Shown: positions 1-6,291 of the stretch, one piece after another
Layout of the letters: the number at the start of each line of letters is the position of its first letter
How positions within the stretch are numbered: position 1 is the stretch's first letter
Assembly: GCA_021767625.1 (NCBI GenBank)
Contig: JAASTB010000129.1
Span: 1 to 6,551 of the forward strand
Direction: 5' to 3'
Length of the DNA: 6,551 nt
Source of the DNA: Wenzhouxiangella sp.
GTDB taxonomy: Bacteria > Pseudomonadota > Gammaproteobacteria > Xanthomonadales > Wenzhouxiangellaceae
Translations under genes and position numbers: made by a program
The notes under the pieces: model-generated
The model's input: the letters and a program-made list of their open reading frames with translations, nothing else
What the model was told of the DNA's origin: nothing
Database searches by the model: none

Positions 1-648
1 ATCGAGGTGCTGCTGGCCATCGCGCTGGTGTCGATCATCATGGCGATGGCCTACGGCGGATTCCGCGCCAGCGTGCGCGCCACCAGTTCCGGCGAGGAAG
101 TCATCGAGCAGACCAATCGCCTGCGCGTGGTCCAGCAGTTCGTTCGGCGCCAGCTCATGCAGTCCCGTGCGCTCATCATCGAGGAATTCGAGGACGGGGA
201 GATCGTCCGCTTCGAGGGCGACCGCGACCACGTCCGCTTCGTCTCGCCCATGCCCGGCTATCTCAGCTACGGCGGCCCCTACGTGCAGGAATTCAGCCTC
301 GAGCGCGGTTCCGAAGGGCTCGAGCTGGTTTACTACTACGCCATGCTCAACGGCTATGAGCCCGGCGCCCTGGAACAGACCACCGACGGCCGGGTGCTGA
401 TGGAAGACATCGGCAACGGCGAGTTCATCTTCCTGGATTTCGACCAGGAGACCGGCGAGACCTTCTGGACCGACTTGTGGGAAGAGCCCGACCGCCTGCC
501 GCTGGCCGTCGGCGTACTGCTCGACCTCGAATCCGAGCGCGGCCTGGCCTGGCCGGACCTGATCGCCCCGGTGATGGTCGACACCAGCCAGTCTCGCCGC
601 AGCGCGACGATCCGGCGCGCCTCCGACGTGTTCAGGCAACGTCGCTGA
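1..648 (+). CDS. gspJ: GspJ, T2SS minor pseudopilin (5' partial)
   Basis: Minor pseudopilin of the type II secretion pseudopilus; in the family it joins GspI and GspK in the tip complex in the inner membrane and periplasm. The frame is open from base 1. The first two codons read Ile-Glu and continue VLLAIALVSIIMAMAYGGF, which is a class III prepilin helix starting at mature residues 4 and 5, including the conserved Glu5. The leader peptide, the Gly cleavage site and about three mature residues therefore lie just upstream of the window. About 215 residues remain, close to full GspJ length. The Tyr-Gly-Gly-Phe-Arg-Ala segment after the membrane helix, the Arg/Gln-rich VQQFVRRQLMQSR stretch and the later VRFVSPMPGYLSYGGPYVQ segment are typical of GspJ and argue against GspH or GspI. 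The stop TGA shares a base with the gspK ATG. The GTG at base 7 is inside the helix and is not the true start. Confidence 0.93.
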   Translation: MEVLLAIALVSIIMAMAYGGFRASVRATSSGEEVIEQTNRLRVVQQFVRRQLMQSRALIIEEFEDGEIVRFEGDRDHVRFVSPMPGYLSYGGPYVQEFSLERGSEGLELVYYYAMLNGYEPGALEQTTDGRVLMEDIGNGEFIFLDFDQETGETFWTDLWEEPDRLPLAVGVLLDLESERGLAWPDLIAPVMVDTSQSRRSATIRRASDVFRQRR

Positions 649-1541
649 TGGCCCCCGTGGTGTTCAGACAGCGGGGGATCGCCCTCATCGTCGTGCTCTG
701 GATCCTGGTGCTCCTGACCATTGTCGTGGGCACCTACGCCGTTCTGGCCAAGACCGAGAGCCTGCAGTCGCGCTTCCTGTTCGACACTACCCGGGCCCGC
801 TACGCCGCCGAAGCCGGCATCCACCGTGCGGCTTACGAGATGCGCAACACCGACATGGAAACGCGCTGGGTACCCGATGGCCGTCCCTACACGATCGACT
901 TCGGCGCCGCAGAGGTCGAAATCCGCATCACCGACGAGTCCGGCAAGATCGATATCAACAGCGCCGATGCGCAGATGCTCTCCGACCTTTTCATGTCGCG
1001 CGGCATGGACGAAACCGAGGCCTGGCACCTGGCCGACGCCATCGAGGACTGGCGCGACGCCGACGAACTGCCCAAGCTCTACGGCGCCGAAGTGGATGAA
1101 TACGAGGCGGCCGGGTATCCTTACGGGCCGGCCAACGAGCAGTTCGGCTCCGTCGACGAGCTCCAGCAGGTCATCGGCATGAGCTGGGACCTGTTCCGGG
1201 AACTCGAGCCGATGTTGACCGTCCATTCCAGTGGTCGTATCAACCCGGCCTTCGCCTCGGCCGACGTGCTGGCGGCGAACCCGGAGATTTCCGCCGAGGA
1301 CGCGGCGATGTTCGTCGAGGAACGGCGGCAGTTCCATCCCCGCGACCAGCAGGCGCTGATGCTGCCCGACGGCACCATGGTCAGCTTGCAAGGGGGTGGC
1401 CGGACCTTTAGCATTCGCTCGCGGGCGACGCTGGACACCGGTACCTGGAGTGAAGTACAGGCCACGATTGAACTCGGTGGCGACCAGCGCGGTCGTCCCT
1501 TCCGGGTGCTGCGCTGGCGCGACAATGTCGAGGATCGATGA
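648..1541 (+). CDS. gspK: GspK, T2SS minor pseudopilin (pseudopilus tip)
   Basis: Largest minor pseudopilin, 297 residues, which in the family caps the pseudopilus tip with GspI and GspJ. The ATG at 648 overlaps the gspJ stop (TGATG), so translation is probably coupled; only a weak AGG lies upstream. Residues 1-9 form a short basic leader ending RQR, followed by the prepilin peptidase site Gly10/Ile11 and a hydrophobic helix (about 11-32). Mature position +5 is Val15 instead of Glu, the hallmark exception of GspK. Residues from about 96 (DESGKIDINSAD) carry the helix-hairpin-helix-like T2SSK alpha domain, with an Asp/Glu-rich stretch around EDWRDADE. A second similar segment begins near residue 198 (INPAFASADVLAANPE). 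Length and domain order fit the family. It overlaps gspL by 4 bases. Confidence 0.95.
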   Translation: MAPVVFRQRGIALIVVLWILVLLTIVVGTYAVLAKTESLQSRFLFDTTRARYAAEAGIHRAAYEMRNTDMETRWVPDGRPYTIDFGAAEVEIRITDESGKIDINSADAQMLSDLFMSRGMDETEAWHLADAIEDWRDADELPKLYGAEVDEYEAAGYPYGPANEQFGSVDELQQVIGMSWDLFRELEPMLTVHSSGRINPAFASADVLAANPEISAEDAAMFVEERRQFHPRDQQALMLPDGTMVSLQGGGRTFSIRSRATLDTGTWSEVQATIELGGDQRGRPFRVLRWRDNVEDR

Positions 1542-2701
1542 ATCAGAGTTCCATCAACGAATACTGGGGCAGCGTCGTTGCCCGCTACCACGCCGGGCCC
1601 CTGCCGGGATTCCTGAAGTGGTGGCGCGGCGAATTGGCCGGCCTGTTCCCCCGATCGCTTCGGGAGCGGATGATTCCGCCGCGGCCCGAACTCTGGCTGG
1701 TGCCCGAGGCCGAGGGTCGCGAGATCACGGTATGGTCCGGCGGCGACTCGCCCGAGCGCCGCGACACCTTCGGCGCAAACGAGGATGCCGGCCTTCTGCG
1801 TGATCGCTGGCTGGAACTGGTCAACGGCTTCGAGGACGGGCAGCCCGAGATCCGGCTGTGCCTGCCGCCCGAGGACATGCTGCACTGCCCGGTCGAGCTG
1901 CCGCTGGCCGTGGAATCCAACCTGGCGGAGTCGCTGCGCTACCAGCTCGACCAGGTCACGCCTTTCAGCGCCGACCAGGTCTATTTCGACTACAGTATCG
2001 TCGAGCGCGACGCCGAGCACGGCCGTCTGAAGGTCGACCTTCGCCTGGCGATGCGCTCTCGGGTGGATTCCCTGCGCGAGCGCCTGGGTGCGATCGGGAT
2101 TCGTCCGCACGCCATCGACTGTCTGGGCGGCGAGGCCGGACGCCCCGAGTGCGAGCGCTTCAACATGCTGCCGATCGAGCAGCGTCCCCGACACGTCTAT
2201 CGTCGCGCCCGGATCAACTGGATGCTGGCCGGCGGCCTGGTGGTGGTTCTGGCGATCGTCATGGCCGAGTCCCTGTTTCTGCACCAGCGCACCGTCGATC
2301 GCCTGGAGACCGAGGTCGATGCGCTGCGCAGCGAGGCCGACCAGGTGCTCGCCCTGCAGCGCGAATTGCAGGACGCGCTGGCGGCGGCCAATTTCCTGGC
2401 CGAACGCCGCCGGCGCCAGCCGGTCAGCGTGGAGGTGCTCGACGAGATCACCCGCATCCTGCCCGACGACATCTGGCTGATGCAGCTCCAGATGCGGGGC
2501 AACGAACTGATGATCCAGGGCCTGGCCGACCAGTCCCAGCGCCTGATCGAACTGATCAACGAATCCGAACTGCTGGCCGAGGCGGAATTCCGCGGCTCGG
2601 TCAGCATCGACCCCGGCAGCGGCCGCGAGCGCTTCAACGCCGAGGCCCGCATCGAGACCACAGGAGGCGAGCGTGCAGCTGCTGCCGGATCTGGAGAATA
2701 A
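1538..2701 (+). CDS. gspL: GspL, T2SS inner-membrane platform protein with PilN-like periplasmic domain
   Basis: Bitopic inner-membrane protein, 387 residues. In the family it recruits the GspE ATPase through its cytoplasmic domain and partners GspM in the periplasm. The ATG overlaps the gspK stop (ATGA), with AGGA three bases upstream. Residues 1-225 form a cytoplasmic region without a signal peptide. It contains a Trp-rich amphipathic start (FLKWWRGELAGLFP) and the segment ESLRYQLDQVTPFSADQVYF, which recurs in GspL/PilM-type cytoplasmic domains. A single membrane helix spans about W228-L250, followed by a Leu-rich coiled coil (about 253-290). Residues about 298-380 resemble the PilN fimbrial-assembly domain: EVLDEITRILPDDIWL, then a hydrophobic strand and a Ser-Gln-Arg helix. 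Automated pipelines may therefore name it a PilN-domain protein. Its position between gspK and gspM decides for GspL. The last ten codons overlap gspM. Confidence 0.9.
   Translation: MNQSSINEYWGSVVARYHAGPLPGFLKWWRGELAGLFPRSLRERMIPPRPELWLVPEAEGREITVWSGGDSPERRDTFGANEDAGLLRDRWLELVNGFEDGQPEIRLCLPPEDMLHCPVELPLAVESNLAESLRYQLDQVTPFSADQVYFDYSIVERDAEHGRLKVDLRLAMRSRVDSLRERLGAIGIRPHAIDCLGGEAGRPECERFNMLPIEQRPRHVYRRARINWMLAGGLVVVLAIVMAESLFLHQRTVDRLETEVDALRSEADQVLALQRELQDALAAANFLAERRRRQPVSVEVLDEITRILPDDIWLMQLQMRGNELMIQGLADQSQRLIELINESELLAEAEFRGSVSIDPGSGRERFNAEARIETTGGERAAAAGSGE
2662..2667 (+). promoter_or_regulatory. Shine-Dalgarno site of gspM inside the gspL 3' end
   Basis: A perfect AGGAGG lies five bases before the GTG at 2673. 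It sits within gspL coding sequence and fixes the gspM start at that GTG, 29 bases before the end of gspL. It is one of the two strongest ribosome binding sites in the window. Confidence 0.8.
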
Positions 2702-3278
2702 CCGCCCCCTGGCCGTCGGGCTGCTGGTCATCGTGCTGGCGGTGGTCTATTTCCTGGGCTTCCACTGGTTCGTGATGCGCCACCTGGAGATGGCCGACCA
2801 GGTCAACTCGCTGGAGGAGCGTGCGGCCCGTTTCAAGGCGGCGGTGGCCAGGCGCCCGGAGCTGGAGGCCCAGCTCGACGAACTGCAGGCCGAGCGCCTC
2901 GACAGCGCCCTGTTCCTGCCCGAGTCCAACTTCAACGTGGCCGCGGCCGGGCTGACCCGCCGGCTTCGGGATATCATTCAGCGCGAGGCCGACGACGCCG
3001 ACCTGTGCCGCATCGTCTCCACGACCAACCGTCCCGACGACGAGCCTGAACGATTCGAACAGGTGACGGTCAATGTGCGCATGAACTGTCCGCTGCCGGA
3101 TCTCACGCGGATTCTCTATCGACTGGAAAACAACGTGCCGCTGATCTTCGTCGACAACCTGATCATCAACCAGCGGATTCCCGCCGATCGCGCGGGCCGG
3201 CGCGGCAGCAACGGCTACGGGCAGCTCGACGTGCGTTTCGACATCTACGGCTTCCTCTCCCAGCAGGTGGAAGGCTGA
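2673..3278 (+). CDS. gspM: GspM, T2SS inner-membrane platform protein, subtype b
   Basis: Small bitopic inner-membrane protein, 201 residues, the GspL partner in the T2SS assembly platform. The GTG start is chosen because AGGAGG lies five bases upstream and because the membrane helix follows directly. The order is a short cytoplasmic start (MQLLPDLENNRP), a membrane helix at about 13-33, a Glu/Arg-rich coiled coil at about 38-75, and a periplasmic ferredoxin-like domain from about 95 to the end. The motif LYRLENNVPLIFVDNLII near residues 148-165 is typical of the M-subtype-b family (Xanthomonas XpsM type) and differs from enterobacterial GspM. Two cysteines, C112 and C139, lie in the periplasmic domain and could form a disulfide (inference). 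The start overlaps gspL by 29 bases, and two bases separate the stop from the next ATG. Confidence 0.88.
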   Translation: MQLLPDLENNRPLAVGLLVIVLAVVYFLGFHWFVMRHLEMADQVNSLEERAARFKAAVARRPELEAQLDELQAERLDSALFLPESNFNVAAAGLTRRLRDIIQREADDADLCRIVSTTNRPDDEPERFEQVTVNVRMNCPLPDLTRILYRLENNVPLIFVDNLIINQRIPADRAGRRGSNGYGQLDVRFDIYGFLSQQVEG

Positions 3279-3280
3279 GC

Positions 3281-4039
3281 ATGCTGGACCTGCAGCGCAA
3301 CCTGCTGACCACGCTGCTGTCCGCCGGTATCGGCGTGCTGGCCCTCGCCGGCGGGGCGCTGGCCCTGCTGATGGGGCGGCCCGACGTCGCCGCCATCGAG
3401 CCGCAAGGCAGCACCGAGGCCGCCGCGGTGCAGGTGGACGTGCCGCAGACCGGTCTGGAAGACTTTTCGGCCTATGCCGCGATCACCGAGCGCCCGGTGT
3501 TCTTTTCGGACCGGCAACTGCCGGTCGTCGAGGCGCCCGGCGACGAAGAGCAGATGGCCATGGAAGAGGAAGAGCCCGAAGAGATCGAGGATCTCAAGGC
3601 TGCGCTGGCCGGCGTCGTCATCACCCCGGAGATGAAGCTCGCCATGGTGTCCGACGAGCAGGCCGGCAAGACCTTCGTGCTGCGCGAGGGCATGAGCCTG
3701 GAAGGCGAGCAGGCGGCGTGGAAGCTGGAGGCCATCCAGGCGCGCCAGGTCAGCTTCGTCTCCGTCGACGGGCGGCAGACCGACCTGGAATTGAAAGTGA
3801 ATACCGCCGGTCTGGATGCGCCGCCCGCGCCCGCCAGCACCGGCACGGACGGCGCCGCACAGCAACAGCAGCAGGGGCAGCAAGGCGCCGAGCAGACCGA
3901 CCAGCGCCAGGCCAGCGAAGAAGCGCGGGCCCGGGCCGAGGAAATCCGCCGTCGCGTCGCCGAGCGCCGGGCCCAGCTCCGGGCCGAGGCCGAGCGACGG
4001 GCGCGACAGAGAGAGCAGAAACAGGACAACAATGGCTGA
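3281..4039 (+). CDS. gspN: GspC/GspN-like (XpsN-type) T2SS inner-membrane protein
   Basis: Inner-membrane protein of 252 residues. From its family and position it should connect the GspL-GspM platform to the periplasmic domains of secretin GspD. GGAAGG lies six bases before the ATG. One membrane helix spans about residues 8-31. The segment ITERPVFFSDRQLP (about 68-81) matches the Arg-Pro-Val/Leu-Phe motif that opens the homology region (HR) of GspC-like proteins. An acidic linker (about 86-103) comes next, then a small beta domain (about 106-172) beginning LAGVVITPEMKLAMV. The tail after about 175 is Ala/Pro/Gln-rich with five consecutive Gln, then a highly charged Arg/Glu helix (about 213-247). 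No PDZ domain is present. The position directly before gspD is that of Xanthomonas xpsN. Whether it is called GspN or GspC is uncertain; the HR fold supports a GspC-like role. Confidence 0.78.
   Translation: MLDLQRNLLTTLLSAGIGVLALAGGALALLMGRPDVAAIEPQGSTEAAAVQVDVPQTGLEDFSAYAAITERPVFFSDRQLPVVEAPGDEEQMAMEEEEPEEIEDLKAALAGVVITPEMKLAMVSDEQAGKTFVLREGMSLEGEQAAWKLEAIQARQVSFVSVDGRQTDLELKVNTAGLDAPPAPASTGTDGAAQQQQQGQQGAEQTDQRQASEEARARAEEIRRRVAERRAQLRAEAERRARQREQKQDNNG
4023..4026 (+). promoter_or_regulatory. Ribosome binding site deciding the gspD start
   Basis: AGGA lies five bases before the ATG at 4032 and supports that start over the in-frame ATG at 4044. The site is inside the last codons of the preceding gene, so the two genes overlap by 8 bases. 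Confidence 0.6.
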
Positions 4040-6248
4040 ACGAATGCGACAGAGCTTGACCCGATACCGAGCGGCGCTCGCCGTGCTCATGCTGGCCGGC
4101 CTGGTGCTTTCCGGCTGCGCCTCGATGGGCGGGCGCGACGGCGAGGAAGCCGACACCCGCCTGCGCCCCGGCCAGAGCGCCATCGACCCCGAGTCCCTCC
4201 AGGGCGATTCCGAAGGCATTCGCCTCGGCGGCGAGGAGGATCCGGACTCGGAGGCGCAGTTCGACGAGACCGAGACCTACCCCGGCACCGGCGTGTTCAT
4301 CGATCAGAGCGCGACCAAACCGCGCGCCGAGCCGCCGGGCGAGGACGGCGAGATCACGCTCAATTTCGAAGGGCAGGGCATCCAGGAAGTGGTGCACGCC
4401 ATCCTCGGCCACATGTTCGAGGAGAACTACGTCATCGCGCCCGGCGTCAGCGGTGAGGTGACCTTCTCCACGGCCAAGCCCATCAAGCGCGACCAGGTCA
4501 TGGGCGTGCTCGAGATGCTGCTGCGCTGGAACGGCGCCACGCTGATCTGGCGCGAGGGCCGCTATCACGTCGTTCCGGTCTCGCAGGCGGTGGCCGGCAA
4601 CCTGGTCCCGCGCATGGACTCCGCCAGCAACGCCCGCGGCTATGAAGTCCTGGCCGTGCCGCTGGAATACATCTCGGCGAGCAAGATGGCCGAAATGCTC
4701 GAGCCCTGGGTGAAGGAAGACGCGATCTTCAATGCCGACAACGCCCGCAACCTGCTTTTCCTGGCCGGCACCCAGTTCGAGCTGAGCAATTACCTGCAGA
4801 TCATCGATACATTCGACGTCGACTGGCTCGAGGGCATGTCGGTGGGCATCTTCAACCTCGAGCGCATCGAGGTCGACGAACTGCTGCCCGAACTCGAGGG
4901 CGTCTTCGGCGCCGAGGGCGAAACGCCGCTGGCCGGCATGTTCCGCTTCATGCCGCTCAATCGCCTCAACGCCATCATGGTGATCACGCCCAACGAGCAC
5001 TACCTGGACGAGGCCGAAAAGTGGATTGATCGACTCGATCGGTCCAGTTCTCAGGGGGGCGCGCGGCTCTACGTCTACCGGGTCAAGAACCTCGAAGCCG
5101 ACGTGCTGGCCGGCTATCTGGGTGACCTGTTCGGCTCGGGCGGCGGCAGCAGCCGCTCGCGTGAGTCGCGCAGTTCCCTGGCGCCGGGTCTGGAGCGAGC
5201 CCAGGCATCCAGTGTCAGCGAATTCCAGCAGTCACGTACCCAGGAAAGCGGAAACGGCAACAATCGTACGCGCAACACGGCTGGCGGCATGTCCCTGGGT
5301 GAGGAAGGGGAAGTGCGCGTCACCGCGGTCATGGAGACGAATTCCCTGCTGATCCAGGCTTCTCCGAGCGAGTACGACGGGATCCTTTCGGCCATTGAGC
5401 GCCTGGACGAAGAGCCGCTCCAGGTGATGATCGAGGCTCAGGTGTTGATCGTCGAGCTCAATGACCAGCTGAAGTACGGCGTGAACTGGTTTCTGGCGAA
5501 CGAGCACCCCGACAATGGGGGTCCGGACCTGCCGGGGGGCTTCGTCGGTTCCCGCGACCAGAACTCCTTGGGCTTCCTGACGACCGGCGAGGGCGAAAAT
5601 CAGTCTTCCAACGTTATCGGAACGATTACGCGCCGGGCCATGGACCGCAGCTACGTGGGCGCCACTATCAGCGCCCTGGAGAGTGTTTCTGACGTCCGCA
5701 CCATCTCCTCCCCGAGTCTGATGGTGCGCAACAACTCCGAGGCCAGCATCAATGTGGGCGACCAGGTGCCCGTGCAGTCAACCAGTTTCATCGGCGGGAC
5801 GGGCGACACGAATCAGCTCGGGCGGGTGCAGTACCTCGATACCGGGGTCATTCTGGAGGTGACGCCGCGGGTGAATCCGGGCGGCCTCGTGTACCTCCAG
5901 ATTCGCCAGGAGGTGTCCACGCCGGGTGATGCCGGTGTCGGTGGGAATCCCTCCGTCGATACCCGTACTGTCCAGACCGAGGTGGCTGTTCAGTCGGGTC
6001 AGACCATCATGCTCGGCGGGCTGATCGAAGAAACGTCGACCGAAGGCAAGACGGGTGTCCCCGGATTACAGAGGATCCCGTTTCTTGGGGGGCTCTTTCG
6101 CAACACGACGGACAACATCCGACGTACCGAAACCGTGGTGCTGATCACGCCGACAGTGGTCGAGTCGATGGAGCAACTCAAGCGCGTCTCCGACGACGTC
6201 AGAAAGCAGTTCAAGGCTCTCGAGCCTCTCCGTCGCGAAGGACTCTGA
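4032..6248 (+). CDS. gspD: GspD, T2SS outer-membrane secretin, lipoprotein type
   Basis: Multimeric outer-membrane channel through which folded T2SS substrates leave the cell; 738 residues, normal for the family. The start at 4032 gives a basic n-region, a hydrophobic core and the lipobox L26-S27-G28-C29, so this secretin is predicted to be lipidated, as known for XpsD. Ala at +2 does not signal inner-membrane retention. After a charged linker come N0 (about 108-185, starting ITLNFEGQGIQEVV), N1 (about 204-268), N2 (about 270-342) and N3 (from about 346), interrupted by a Gly/Ser/Asn-rich insert (about 368-426). The secretin core spans about 464-715, with VGDQVPV at 575-581, LDTGVILEVTPRV, and the signature VPGLQRIPFLGGLF at 676-689. 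The C-terminal tail is only about 25 residues and shows no clear pilotin-binding S domain. Codons in the 3' half look less GC-ending than in the 5' half. Confidence 0.96.
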   Translation: MAERMRQSLTRYRAALAVLMLAGLVLSGCASMGGRDGEEADTRLRPGQSAIDPESLQGDSEGIRLGGEEDPDSEAQFDETETYPGTGVFIDQSATKPRAEPPGEDGEITLNFEGQGIQEVVHAILGHMFEENYVIAPGVSGEVTFSTAKPIKRDQVMGVLEMLLRWNGATLIWREGRYHVVPVSQAVAGNLVPRMDSASNARGYEVLAVPLEYISASKMAEMLEPWVKEDAIFNADNARNLLFLAGTQFELSNYLQIIDTFDVDWLEGMSVGIFNLERIEVDELLPELEGVFGAEGETPLAGMFRFMPLNRLNAIMVITPNEHYLDEAEKWIDRLDRSSSQGGARLYVYRVKNLEADVLAGYLGDLFGSGGGSSRSRESRSSLAPGLERAQASSVSEFQQSRTQESGNGNNRTRNTAGGMSLGEEGEVRVTAVMETNSLLIQASPSEYDGILSAIERLDEEPLQVMIEAQVLIVELNDQLKYGVNWFLANEHPDNGGPDLPGGFVGSRDQNSLGFLTTGEGENQSSNVIGTITRRAMDRSYVGATISALESVSDVRTISSPSLMVRNNSEASINVGDQVPVQSTSFIGGTGDTNQLGRVQYLDTGVILEVTPRVNPGGLVYLQIRQEVSTPGDAGVGGNPSVDTRTVQTEVAVQSGQTIMLGGLIEETSTEGKTGVPGLQRIPFLGGLFRNTTDNIRRTETVVLITPTVVESMEQLKRVSDDVRKQFKALEPLRREGL

Positions 6249-6291
6249 GCGCCATATTAGAAATAACCAATTGATTTTAAAGGAGATGATA
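6249..6291 (+). other. AT-rich gap between gspD and the lipoprotein gene
   Basis: These 43 bases hold only 13 G or C (about 30%) against a strongly GC-rich background. No hairpin followed by a T-run is seen, so there is no intrinsic terminator. No convincing pair of -35 and -10 boxes could be placed; TATTAG at 6255-6260 is a weak -10-like match with no -35 partner. The right end is the ribosome binding site of the next gene. Confidence 0.5.
6279..6285 (+). promoter_or_regulatory. Extended Shine-Dalgarno site of the lipoprotein gene
   Basis: AAAGGAG lies six bases before TTG at 6292. The stretch AAGGAGATGAT (6280-6290) matches the extended anti-Shine-Dalgarno complement AAGGAGGTGAT at 10 of 11 bases. 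An in-frame ATG at 6286 touches the site with no spacer, so the spacing favours the TTG as the start. Confidence 0.65.

Noticed and set aside
1121..2731. 536-residue open frame on the minus strand opposite gspK and gspL
   Set aside because: Antisense shadow of GC-rich coding sequence. The plus-strand products are clear T2SS families, and the antisense translation shows no recognisable domain.
1858..2775. 305-residue plus-strand frame inside gspL
   Set aside because: Arg/Pro/Ala-rich translation typical of an out-of-frame read; the gspL frame has clear domains across the same bases.
3860..3883. CAG/CAA-rich tract as a simple sequence repeat for phase variation
   Set aside because: The unit is three bases long, so length changes would keep the frame, and the repeat is short and mixed. 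It encodes a Gln stretch within the tail.
3750..5000. 416-residue open frame on the minus strand opposite gspN and gspD
   Set aside because: Same shadow effect; its His/Asp/Gly-rich composition is that of an antisense frame in high-GC DNA.
5028..5040. Inverted repeat GATCGA-C-TCGATC as an operator
   Set aside because: It is deep within gspD and encodes the Ile-Asp-Arg-Leu-Asp segment usual at the end of secretin N2 helices; no promoter is nearby.
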